Below are positions 24,596 through 31,395 of a DNA stretch of 31,395 bases, in pieces. Origin of the DNA: Gammaproteobacteria bacterium (GTDB lineage Bacteria > Pseudomonadota > Gammaproteobacteria > Pseudomonadales > Pseudohongiellaceae). Every line of letters starts with the position of its first letter. Positions within the stretch are counted from its first letter, which is position 1. The notes beneath the pieces were generated by a model. The model did no database searches. It had not been told where the DNA came from and saw only the letters and a program-made list of their open reading frames with translations. The position numbers and the translations under genes were made by a program. The stretch spans positions 13,737 through 45,131 of the forward strand of contig NYWC01000069.1 of assembly GCA_002684935.1 (NCBI GenBank), in the 5' to 3' direction.

Positions 24596-24724
24596 TTAGC
24601 TTGCCGCTCGACCCAGATATCGCTGAAATGTTTGTTCGACAAAATCATCCACGCCTGGTACGAACAGCACGGCCAACACCATCACAACAATGGCGCCCGC
24701 GATACATAAATAGAAAGCCTTCAT
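24596..24724 (-). CDS. Small single-span membrane protein, 42 aa
   Basis: ATG 24724 to TAA 24596. The sequence begins MKAFYLCIAGAIVVMVLAVL, a single hydrophobic helix, followed by a short polar tail (GVDDFVEQTFQRYLGRAAS). AAGG lies about ten bases upstream of the start. It is 32 bp downstream of the 171-aa anchored protein on the same strand and likely cotranscribed. I do not recognise it; a partner or stabiliser of its neighbour is possible. Confidence 0.5.
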   Translation of the reverse strand: MKAFYLCIAGAIVVMVLAVLFVPGVDDFVEQTFQRYLGRAAS

Positions 24725-24756
24725 AGGATATACGCCTTAGTGCTTATGGGTTGTGC

Positions 24757-25272
24757 TTAGCGCGGTCTTGCCTCAAACAACCACACATTGCCACTCTCGA
24801 TGGTGGCGCGGGTAGTTTGGGATGGGTATTTGGCGGTGATAGCCGCGGCGATGCCGTCCAGCGCTTCACCACTGTCAATGCGCTGCAGGAAGCGCTCATA
24901 GCGGATGCCGTCTATGCGAAATACGGCGTTACCGTTCTCTTGGGCCTGAGCTGGCCACTGCTTCCAGAGGCGTCCTACTTGAGAGTTCATATATCCAGAC
25001 CACACGTAGAGTTTGCCCGCGTGCTCAACGGTCCAGATTCGGCGTGACGTCGAAGGTACCTGTAACTGCATCTCGATGGTTGGAATCGAATTGACGAATT
25101 GCCAGTCAGGTTCCGGGCCGCTGTGCAGGGTGCCGCTGATCAGAGGCCCGCCGGAGAACACGCGATTCGGTCCATCGGCGAAGCGCTGCTTGATAGCGGC
25201 GGTTGCAACCGCAGTGATCGGGATCAGGGTTAGGCAGAGAAGTACGATAATGGCGCGGATCAGGATCTTCAT
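24757..25272 (-). CDS. Membrane-anchored or secreted protein of unknown function
   Basis: 171 aa from ATG 25272 (AGGA nine bases upstream). The N-terminus is a hydrophobic helix (MKILIRAIIVLLCLTLIPI), either an anchor or a signal. The mature part includes NRVFSGGPLISGTLHSGPEP, a W-rich centre (RRIWTVEHAGKLYVWSGYMN, GRLWKQWP) and GNAVFRIDGIRYE. The alternation of short beta strands recalls small split-barrel proteins that bind flavin or F420, but this is a guess. The protein at 28982-29485 shares a similar layout. A small membrane protein gene follows 32 bp downstream. Confidence 0.75.
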   Translation of the reverse strand: MKILIRAIIVLLCLTLIPITAVATAAIKQRFADGPNRVFSGGPLISGTLHSGPEPDWQFVNSIPTIEMQLQVPSTSRRIWTVEHAGKLYVWSGYMNSQVGRLWKQWPAQAQENGNAVFRIDGIRYERFLQRIDSGEALDGIAAAITAKYPSQTTRATIESGNVWLFEARPR

Positions 25273-25355
25273 GGCTTATGTTCCTGTTTGTATTAGTTTT
25301 GCAGCACAGTGCTGGCTCTGAGTTACCAGTGTGTCGACCTTCGGAAAAGCATGAT

Positions 25356-25377
25356 TTCTAGATACCATATCCTAGAA
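25356..25377. repeat. Inverted repeat between the two minus-strand genes
   Basis: TTCTAGATA-CCA-TATCCTAGAA pairs over nine bases with one bulged C. It lies 28 bp downstream of the MBL-rhodanese stop and 84 bp before the next gene. No long T-run follows, so it is either a weak terminator or an operator for the 25272-24596 pair. Confidence 0.4.
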
Positions 25378-25404
25378 GGGCGCTTTGGCAAAGTTTGCGT
25401 GCAC

Positions 25405-26472
25405 CTAATTTGTGGGCAGGCCCTCCGCATACCAGCGAAGAAAGCCACCATTAATATTGGCAATCTCGTCACGCCCGACTTGCCGTAGCAGGTTGAAGGC
25501 AAGCACGGAGCGTTTGCCGCTTCGGCATATGGTCATCACTGGCTTGTCGGTGGGCACCTCATCGAGTCGAGCGCGCAGCTGATCAATCGGAATATGCTGG
25601 GCACCTTCTATCTGGGTGTTTTCTTCCTCTATTTCTGCCTGGGTACGCACGTCCAGCACATGCACAGCATCGAGGCTGGCGGCCACCCACTCTGGCGCGA
25701 CTTCTAAAACACCGCTGTAAGTCGTTGTGACCGGCGCCCAGGGTGGCGTCCGAGGGAGTTTGTCGTCATCTGGTTTGCCGGCCTTCAAATTAGCTGGCAC
25801 CGCAAAATCCAGTTGTTTGGGATGGGGCAGGTTCATGTTCTCCATAAATCCGACAAAATCTGTTTCGTTGGCCTGACCGCCAATGCGGGGGTTGTGGCGT
25901 TTCTCCTCGCCAATGGTGCTAGAAGTTCTGCCAGCGTAGTCATGAGCAGGAAACACATTACAGGCATCGGGCAGGGCAAACAGAAGCTCCTTGATGGAGT
26001 GATACAACTTGCTGGCAGAACCCTGTTGAAAATCTGTTCTGCCGCAGCCACGGATCAGCAGCGTGTCGCCGGTGAAAACCATGGATTGGTCATTGAGCAT
26101 ATAGCTGACGCAGCCGTCGGTGTGACCCGGAGTGGCGATTACTCTCAGGAAAAAGCTGCCGAAACTGATTTCATCGCCCTGGCTCATGCTTATATCCAAC
26201 AGGTCTATGCCGGAATCGGCGGATGCAGCTATCTGGCAGTTGGTTCGGTGTTTGAGTAACCAGGCGCCGGTTACATGGTCGGCATGGCAGTGGGTTTCCA
26301 AACAGGCTATGAGGGATAGCTCCAACTCCTGAATTAGGGAGTAGTCTCGATTGTGCTGCTCGAATACAGAATCAATCAGTACGGCTTGCCCAGATACCTT
26401 ATCCGCCAGCAGGTAGGTATAGGTGCCCGATGTTTGATCATAGAGTTGTTTGAAGAGTAAGTGGTCGTTCAT
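25405..26472 (-). CDS. Persulfide dioxygenase-like MBL-fold protein fused to rhodanese
   Basis: 355 aa, cytoplasmic. Residues 1 to about 230 are a metallo-beta-lactamase fold of the ETHE1 type: HCHADH at 61-66, VIATPGHTDGCVSYML, VFTGDTLLIRGCGRTDF and FPAHDY. Residues about 260-355 are a rhodanese domain with the active-site loop CRSGKRS (Cys316) preceded by HVLDVRTQAEIEE. Such fusions are known to oxidise glutathione persulfide to sulfite and to transfer the sulfur to thiosulfate, detoxifying sulfide. The gene stands alone on its strand. The closeness of a sulfatase may be incidental. No CstR- or BigR-type regulator is visible nearby. Confidence 0.92.
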   Translation of the reverse strand: MNDHLLFKQLYDQTSGTYTYLLADKVSGQAVLIDSVFEQHNRDYSLIQELELSLIACLETHCHADHVTGAWLLKHRTNCQIAASADSGIDLLDISMSQGDEISFGSFFLRVIATPGHTDGCVSYMLNDQSMVFTGDTLLIRGCGRTDFQQGSASKLYHSIKELLFALPDACNVFPAHDYAGRTSSTIGEEKRHNPRIGGQANETDFVGFMENMNLPHPKQLDFAVPANLKAGKPDDDKLPRTPPWAPVTTTYSGVLEVAPEWVAASLDAVHVLDVRTQAEIEEENTQIEGAQHIPIDQLRARLDEVPTDKPVMTICRSGKRSVLAFNLLRQVGRDEIANINGGFLRWYAEGLPTN

Positions 26473-26588
26473 TGCCTGTTGCCGATTTCTATTGTTGTAA
26501 GCTCAATGCTGTGGTCAGTACCCCAAGGCAGTCGTCTTGCAATTCTGGTTGATTCATCGCACGGATAATCCAGAACAGTATACACTGA

Positions 26589-27008
26589 GCGTTCGCCGGA
26601 AAGAGAATAAGCGCTGTCTCCAGACCGCCCACCATAGTATTAGTTTTCTTGTCAGCAGCCCTGACCCTACTGGTTTTCACGCCGGGTCTCACTGGTGGGT
26701 TTCTGTTGGACGATTAACCCAACCTGGCTGTACTCAACCAGGTTTCTGCCAATCCAGGCGTGTCTGAGTTGCTGGAACTGAGCGGGACTGGGTTTGCCGG
26801 TCTGTTCGGTCGACCGCTCTCCATACTGAGTTTTTTGCTGAAGCACGGTGTCTGGCCTGATCTATTTCAATTCAAACTGGTTAATGTGCTGATTTACGTC
26901 GGCAATGGTTTTTTACTGGCCGCGGTTTGCGTGATGCTGCGCAGATAGAGCGAGCACATGCGGATTGGAAATTTGGCGTTGGTGCTGGTGGTGCTGCTAT
27001 GGATCTAG
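26589..27008 (+). pseudogene. Decayed 5' end of a multi-pass (PMT/TPR O-glycosyltransferase-like) membrane protein gene
   Basis: Reading one frame through three stops gives a coherent protein: a helix (VLVFLSAALTLLVFTPG), LTGGFLLDD-stop-PNLAVLNQ, then GLFGRPLSILSFLLKHGVW and FKLVNVLIYVGNGFLLA, then a third hydrophobic run (NLALVLVVLLWI). The order DD-x-PN, GRP-x-S-x-x-SF, FK-x-x-N matches dolichyl-phosphate-mannose-type and TPR membrane glycosyltransferases. Stops are TAA 26715, TAG 26946 and TAG 27006; no start codon is visible. The remainder of the gene is absent. The 196 bp from here to the tdk stop hold nothing I can identify. Confidence 0.6.
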
Positions 27009-27204
27009 CGTAGATGACTCAGAAAATGATGAGTGGAAGGGGCTCATACTTTTGGTTTGCTTTGACCCGGAAAAAGCGCCAATTAAGGTCAAGAATGTGA
27101 TTTTCTTCGCAAAACGAGAGGCTGAGCGAGAGTTTTTTCCGGCCCTACTGAAGGCAGAATTGTTGAGGCCGAGAGCTTATGATTGGTGTACCAGACCGTC
27201 AATC

Positions 27205-27780
27205 TCATGTCAGAAGTGCCTTGAAATGCCGGCGGCACATGGAAACGTAGCGATCATTGCCGCCAATTTGCACCTGGGAGCCTCGTTTCACCGGATTGCC
27301 GGATCCATCCAGTCTGGCTACCATGGTTGCTTTCGCGCCACAGTGACAGATCGCTTTCAGCTCCTTTAGGTTATCGGACCAGGCTAGCAGATATTTGCTG
27401 CCTTCGAATGGCTCACCTTGAAAATCGGTGCGCAGACCGTAGGCGAGCACCGGGATATCGAGGCTGTCTGTAACCTCGCCTAGCTGAAACACCTGCTTCT
27501 TGGTCAGGAATTGAGCCTCATCCACCAACACGCAGTGCAGTTCCTTGTTGGCATGTAACTCAGCGATCTTAGTGAGCAAGTCATCCTTGGGATTAAAACT
27601 CAAGGCCTCGGCTTCCAGTCCAATCCGAGACGTAACTCTGCCTACACCGTAACGATCATCCAGCTCTGGCGCGAGAATCGCGGTATTCATCCCCCGCTCC
27701 TGGTAGTTGTAGCTGGACTGCAGCAGAGCGGTGGATTTTCCCGCGTTCATAGAAGAGTAATAAAAGTAGAGTTTGGCCAT
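27205..27780 (-). CDS. tdk: Thymidine kinase
   Basis: 191 aa, the normal size for type II thymidine kinase. The P-loop is SMNAGKST (residues 10-17), the Walker B/catalytic segment is CVLVDEAQFLT, and the lasso region contains the zinc ligands CHCG and CRRH (Cys182, His185). It phosphorylates thymidine to dTMP in the salvage pathway in the cytoplasm. It starts four bases after the stop of the DUF2272 gene and has no clear ribosome binding site of its own, so translation is probably coupled. The pairing has no obvious functional logic. Confidence 0.97.
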   Translation of the reverse strand: MAKLYFYYSSMNAGKSTALLQSSYNYQERGMNTAILAPELDDRYGVGRVTSRIGLEAEALSFNPKDDLLTKIAELHANKELHCVLVDEAQFLTKKQVFQLGEVTDSLDIPVLAYGLRTDFQGEPFEGSKYLLAWSDNLKELKAICHCGAKATMVARLDGSGNPVKRGSQVQIGGNDRYVSMCRRHFKALLT

Positions 27781-27784
27781 ACTG

Positions 27785-28774
27785 CTAGCACAAGGTGGCG
27801 GGTATCTCAGTGTTGGAGCAACTGAGCTGTCGCATAGTGAGCGCCTGGTTTAATGCATTACTGGGAACTGCTGCTGCCTGCAGCTGCAGATGGGCAAAAA
27901 TTTGGCGGTTGTTATAAGGCTCGGGTTCAAAAATCCCCTCGCCGTTGACGCGCCCGGGCAGCATCTTCAATCTAATCCAGCTGCGCACATTGCCGCCGAT
28001 CAATAGGATTCGATCATTATACTGTTCTACGGCGACGACGATATCGCAATGACTGCGAGCACCCTGGCCGAGTTGACTTCGGCGATCTTCGATACGGCGA
28101 TAGGCGGGCCTGCTACCGCGACACAACATGTCGCCGGGCACCATCTCTTTCTCGCCCGGGTTGTAAGCTACGTAAGCGGAGCCTGATTCGCCATCGTCTC
28201 GAGCCATAATCGCCTGGTCTATGTAGCTATGGTGGGCGATTGCACGTTGAAAGCGTGATGGTTCGCCCAGCCCGCTTTCGCACATGACCCAGGAGATGAA
28301 TGCGGCGGACCAGGGATTGCGCCAGCGGCTTCCAACACCGCTGGATTCCCATGACTGATTCTGGCGCACCAGAATCCAGGTGCTGTTTGGTGTGGATGAC
28401 CAGTAGCCGGCGATCGAGTCGGCAACCCGTGCCGCGTCATCGGCTGCAATCAGCGTCCGGCGCCAGGGCTGAGGCTGGAAATTCAGATTAGATGCCCGGG
28501 TCTGCGTGAGATCTAGCACACTCATCCCGAAGAATGCCCATTCCTGTACAGCAACATTAATTATGCGCTCTCGCAGATTAGTGTCACCGATAGCGCGACA
28601 AGAGCGCTCTAAGTAGACCATATCACCAATCTCGCCGTCGACCCTGGCAGAGGGCGGCATCACATCTAATACGGTGCTCGGAAGGCGATTGATGGGTTCA
28701 GCGCTAATTGGTTCCAGCAGCCCGGGAAGGACAAACAGACAGCTGAGGTAAAAGATTGAAGGAAGTCTGGGCAC
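27785..28774 (-). CDS. Secreted DUF2272 domain protein
   Basis: 329 aa from a GTG at 28774. A signal peptide ends near PISAEP. The core (residues about 60-260) matches DUF2272: INVAVQEWAFFGMSV, the cysteine-helix segment RNPWSAAFISWVMCESGLGE, a histidine-containing HHSYIDQAI and a C-terminal SHCDIVVAVEQYNDRILLIGGNV. This resembles NlpC/P60-like cysteine peptidases or amidases, with Cys, His and a later His as possible catalytic residues, so cell-wall turnover is a reasonable but unproven role. It is the first gene of a likely two-gene operon with tdk and is divergent from the anchored unknown at 28982. Confidence 0.82.
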   Translation of the reverse strand: MPRLPSIFYLSCLFVLPGLLEPISAEPINRLPSTVLDVMPPSARVDGEIGDMVYLERSCRAIGDTNLRERIINVAVQEWAFFGMSVLDLTQTRASNLNFQPQPWRRTLIAADDAARVADSIAGYWSSTPNSTWILVRQNQSWESSGVGSRWRNPWSAAFISWVMCESGLGEPSRFQRAIAHHSYIDQAIMARDDGESGSAYVAYNPGEKEMVPGDMLCRGSRPAYRRIEDRRSQLGQGARSHCDIVVAVEQYNDRILLIGGNVRSWIRLKMLPGRVNGEGIFEPEPYNNRQIFAHLQLQAAAVPSNALNQALTMRQLSCSNTEIPATLC

Positions 28775-28981
28775 GTCTAAAATAGGCTTGAAAACTGAAT
28801 CGCAGAACTATAAGAGTATTGCTTCATGAAGTCTAATCCAGAAAATATAACTGTGGCAGACGATGAGCTGAATCCCCGCAGAGACAGGCGAGTATGGTGA
28901 TCCCATTCCTGATTGCTTAAAATAGGCGCAGGCTTCACAATAATGTCCGTATAAGACTAACAGTTTGCTGGAGAGACCGAG

Positions 28982-29485
28982 ATGGCTAGCTTGAAGAATA
29001 TTTTTATTGCAGCAGGTGTATTGATTGTCCTGGTGCTGTTTGGCTGGGTCTTTACAGCCCCGTATCTGAGCAATCAGGGCCTGGGTCGCACACCTGGGTT
29101 GATTATAGGTGGCACATTGTCTGAGGCGCCGGCCGATTTTACTATCCATAACGATCATGAAGGGCCAATGAAGTTCAAGCTGGAAGGCTTTCCCTCTCTA
29201 GTTAACTACCTGTCGTGGGTCGCCACAGAGAATGGCATCATTACCGCGACCCGACCTGATGGCGGCTACTGGGGCGAGCGAGTCAAGGCTGGGGGCAATA
29301 AGGCCTGGTTGCGCCTTGAGGACAGTACCTACAAGATGCAGGCAGTTCAGATCACGGGGCCACAGCAGCTGGTCATGATGGAACAATGGGCGGCCAAATC
29401 GGGCCGAACCCTAGATGAACCTCTATATAATGGGTCAGAACCGTTGAGAGAGTGGGAAGTTTACTACTGGACACCAGAGCAATAG
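28982..29485 (+). CDS. Membrane-anchored protein of unknown function
   Basis: 167 aa from ATG 28982 (CTGGAGAG upstream). A single N-terminal helix (IFIAAGVLIVLVLFGWVF) is followed by a soluble domain: GRTPGLIIGGTLSEAP, FKLEGFPSLVNYLSWVA, GGYWGERVKAGGNKAWLRL and a tryptophan-rich end (LREWEVYYWTPEQ). I do not recognise it. Its plan (anchor, G-G-x-L, W-rich strands) resembles the protein at 24757-25272. Possible promoter elements are TTGCTT (28913) and CACAAT (28936) with a 17-base spacer. A good terminator follows, so it forms a single-gene unit. Confidence 0.78.
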   Translation: MASLKNIFIAAGVLIVLVLFGWVFTAPYLSNQGLGRTPGLIIGGTLSEAPADFTIHNDHEGPMKFKLEGFPSLVNYLSWVATENGIITATRPDGGYWGERVKAGGNKAWLRLEDSTYKMQAVQITGPQQLVMMEQWAAKSGRTLDEPLYNGSEPLREWEVYYWTPEQ

Positions 29486-29504
29486 GAGCATTCTTTGGCC
29501 CCCG

Positions 29505-29533
29505 AAAAGGCAGCTTATAGAGCTGCCTTTTTT
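29505..29533 (+). terminator. Rho-independent terminator
   Basis: AAAAGGCAGCT-TATAG-AGCTGCCTTTT: an 11-bp perfect stem, 5-base loop and six T in total, 20 bp after the stop of the anchored unknown. The A/T symmetry means it could also work on the other strand. Confidence 0.92.
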
Positions 29534-29642
29534 GATATAGCGAAATGTTATTTAACTGCTTTCAACATTACTGTGATTCTTATCATCAACTGAGCGCTAA
29601 CTTGAGTGGGTGTGCGGCACAGATGCTTGGCGCGATATTCCT

Positions 29643-30833
29643 ATGACAGATTTACCTCCTCCACTGGATGGTCTGCTGGTTATAGCCTTGGAGCACGCTA
29701 TTGCCGCGCCACTTTGCACGCGCCAATTAGCTGAGCTGGGTGCGCGCGTAGTCAAAATTGAACGACGGAGGCAGGGTGACTTTGCGCGTCACTATGATTC
29801 TCGCGTAAATAACTTGAGCTCACACTTTGTCTGGACCAATCGTTCCAAAGAAAGCCTGACGCTCGATCTCAAGCAGGATGAAGCAACAAAGGTGTTAGGC
29901 CGACTGCTTGCGGATGCTGACGTGCTTGTGCAGAACCTGGCGCCAAATGCGGCTGCTCGCATGGGGCTGAGTTTCACCGACTTGCATGAAACGCATCCAC
30001 GATTAATCGTCTGTAATATTACCGGCTATGGCGATTCCGGACCCTATGCCAGCAAGAAAGCCTACGACCTGTTGGTTCAGGCAGAGGCTGGTTTTCTCTC
30101 GGTCACGGGCACTCCGGACCAGCCTGTGAAGAGCGGTATCTCAATTGCTGACATCGCTGCTGGCATGCAGGCGCATAGCGCGATCCTGGCGGCCCTGCTG
30201 CAGCGCCAGCGCAGCGGTTTGGGCAGCTGTATTGATATCTCGATGCTGGAAGCCATGGTTGAGTGGATGGGATTCCCGCTCTACTACGCGTATGAGGGTG
30301 GCACTGCGCCGGTTCGCAGTGGAGCGGATCACGCCAGTATCTATCCTTATGGGGTGTTTCGATCTGGTGACGATAAGTTGCTGATGCTTGGGATTCAAAA
30401 CCATCGGGAGTGGGTGAGTTTCTGTCGGGACGTGCTTGATAACGAGAGTCTCACGTCGGATCAGCGTTTTGCCAGCAACTCGGCGCGGAGTGAAAGCCGT
30501 GAGCAATTACAGGCTCTGATTCAGCAACAGTTTGATAAATGGAGTGCAGTGGAGATTGTTAAGCGCTTGGACGCTGCACAAATTGCCAACGCTAATGCCA
30601 ATGATATGGCCGCAGTTTGGGACCATCCCCAGTTACGCGCACTCAAAAGATACATAGAGGTTGATTCACCAGCAGGGCCGGTCAGTGCATTGCAACCACC
30701 GGGCCACAATAATTCTTATGACCCCGCAATTTCGGCAGTCCCAGACTTGGGGCAGCACACCGATAGCATATTGACTGGCTTGGGCTACTCTACGGAGCAA
30801 ATAAGCCAGCTGAAGAGCGCCGGGGTAGTCTGA
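29643..30833 (+). CDS. CaiB/BaiF-family CoA-transferase
   Basis: 396 aa from ATG 29643; an upstream TTG would add 11 unlikely residues. Class III CoA-transferase marks: GLLVIALEHAIAAPLCTRQLAELGARVVKIE, FVWTNRSKESLTLDL, and the catalytic aspartate in KKAYDLLVQAEAG (Asp142), then SGISIADIAAGMQAHSAILAALL. It moves CoA between carboxylic acids in the cytoplasm; the acyl group is not apparent, as no beta-oxidation or racemase partner gene is adjacent. It stands alone after the terminator and is convergent with trmO, 38 bp away. Confidence 0.95.
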   Translation: MTDLPPPLDGLLVIALEHAIAAPLCTRQLAELGARVVKIERRRQGDFARHYDSRVNNLSSHFVWTNRSKESLTLDLKQDEATKVLGRLLADADVLVQNLAPNAAARMGLSFTDLHETHPRLIVCNITGYGDSGPYASKKAYDLLVQAEAGFLSVTGTPDQPVKSGISIADIAAGMQAHSAILAALLQRQRSGLGSCIDISMLEAMVEWMGFPLYYAYEGGTAPVRSGADHASIYPYGVFRSGDDKLLMLGIQNHREWVSFCRDVLDNESLTSDQRFASNSARSESREQLQALIQQQFDKWSAVEIVKRLDAAQIANANANDMAAVWDHPQLRALKRYIEVDSPAGPVSALQPPGHNNSYDPAISAVPDLGQHTDSILTGLGYSTEQISQLKSAGVV

Positions 30834-30871
30834 GCTGCACAGCGCGAGAGACTGATGTCAATGACCAGTTA

Positions 30872-31395
30872 TCAGAATTCGGGATCGTCGTCGTCATCGC
30901 TTGATGTAATCGCTTTGACTTCAATCTTGTCTCCCGAAAATTGCCATTTGATATTGAAGTCATAGAGGGTCATGCCGTATTGCTTGTCATCATTAGCCTG
31001 CACGCGCCAGGCAGGTCTGGGATCCTGCTGCAGCACCGCAACAATAAAGTCCCGCAGTCGGGGATAGTCGGCAGCAGACGCAGTCAGGTCCTGCATGGCT
31101 GAAGCTGAAAATGAGATTGTCCGTTGGCTACCGGGCTGTTCATTGGCAAATCCTGATTCCGCGTCGGCAATCGAATCGGCGTAGGTTACATACGGTTTGA
31201 TATCGAGGATTGGGGTTTCATCCACAATGTCGATACCGCCTACTCGCAGAGCAAGCTTGCCGTCTACTTCCGCGCTTCCCAGATTACGGACCACTGACAG
31301 ACCGATGGAATTGGGACGAAAGGGAGAGCGGCTGGCAAACACGCCGACTTTTTCTTTACCTCCCAGTCGCGGTGGATGTACCAAAGGCGACCAGC
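30872..31395 (-). CDS. trmO: tRNA m6t6A37 methyltransferase TrmO (TsaA/YaeB), 5' end missing
   Basis: The frame is open to the right edge, so the N-terminus lies beyond the window; the TTG near 31384 is internal. The visible part starts with the family signature PPRLGGKEKVGVFASRSPFR followed by PNSIGLSVV, then VGGIDIVDETPILDIKPYV and a C-terminal domain with PRPAWR and YGMTLYDFNIKW. TrmO uses SAM to methylate the t6A base at position 37 of tRNA-Thr. The end is unusually acidic (SSDDDDDPEF), which is not part of the family core. Convergent with the CoA-transferase gene. Confidence 0.95.
   Translation of the reverse strand, partial: WSPLVHPPRLGGKEKVGVFASRSPFRPNSIGLSVVRNLGSAEVDGKLALRVGGIDIVDETPILDIKPYVTYADSIADAESGFANEQPGSQRTISFSASAMQDLTASAADYPRLRDFIVAVLQQDPRPAWRVQANDDKQYGMTLYDFNIKWQFSGDKIEVKAITSSDDDDDPEF

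Noticed and set aside
25813..26259. 148-codon + strand frame
   Set aside because: Antisense shadow of the MBL-rhodanese gene; composition follows the complementary codons.
26965..27369. 134-codon + strand frame beside tdk
   Set aside because: Its second half is antisense to tdk and its first half has no recognisable features; treated as chance.
1..31395. tRNA, rRNA, CRISPR or complete insertion sequences
   Set aside because: I looked for clover-leaf or TTCGA-type tRNA ends, regular spaced repeats and transposase motifs in the gaps and found none that hold up by eye.

Overview
The window looks like chromosomal DNA of a Gram-negative, probably marine, gammaproteobacterium. Reasons: lipoprotein and Tat signals, a c-type cytochrome, ModA under a ModE-type operator, DedA, thymidine kinase, TrmO, and DUF1552/DUF1592/DUF1080 families that recur in carbohydrate-degrading marine lineages. 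The genus is not determinable; an OM182/Pseudohongiella/Cellvibrio-type relative is only a guess. I saw no rRNA, tRNA, CRISPR array or intact insertion sequence.

Region 1 (2-6576, + strand) is a tightly packed five-gene set whose products all appear to leave the cytoplasm: the end of a multi-heme cytochrome c, a DUF1592-type lipoprotein with its own CxxCH, a Tat-exported DUF1552 protein, a Yx4D-repeat protein and an unrecognised secreted protein. The stop/start overlaps suggest one operon and a cell-envelope redox function that I cannot name.

Region 2 (6588-10397) holds mostly unlinked metabolic genes: YaiI/DUF188, a nitronate monooxygenase-like flavoprotein, an SDR with a degenerate active site and a DedA membrane protein. 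A 944-bp stretch without a convincing gene, rich in palindromes, lies between the flavoprotein and the SDR.

Region 3 (10748-20835) is the most interesting part: a sugar-oxidation locus. One arm (+) encodes a Tat-exported Gfo/Idh/MocA oxidoreductase and two secreted DUF1080 (3-keto-disaccharide hydrolase-type) proteins. The facing arm (-) encodes a cytoplasmic TIM-barrel isomerase, a cytoplasmic Gfo/Idh/MocA enzyme, a Tat-exported TIM-barrel isomerase, a Tat-exported gluconate-2-dehydrogenase-subunit-3 protein and a GMC flavoprotein with a C-x5-C-x3-C iron-sulfur-type motif. A divergent MFS transporter completes it. A perfect 20-bp inverted repeat separates the arms. The best reading is a two-compartment 3-keto-glycoside pathway: oxidation and cleavage in the periplasm, import, then further conversion in the cytoplasm.

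Region 4 (20879-31395) is mixed: a decayed serine hydrolase fragment abutting an FkbM methyltransferase, a sulfatase, an orphan ModA behind a ModE-like operator, a small membrane protein beside an uncharacterised anchored protein, a persulfide dioxygenase-rhodanese fusion, a decayed multi-pass membrane protein gene, thymidine kinase with a DUF2272 protein, another anchored unknown with a clear terminator, a CaiB/BaiF CoA-transferase and the 3' part of trmO.
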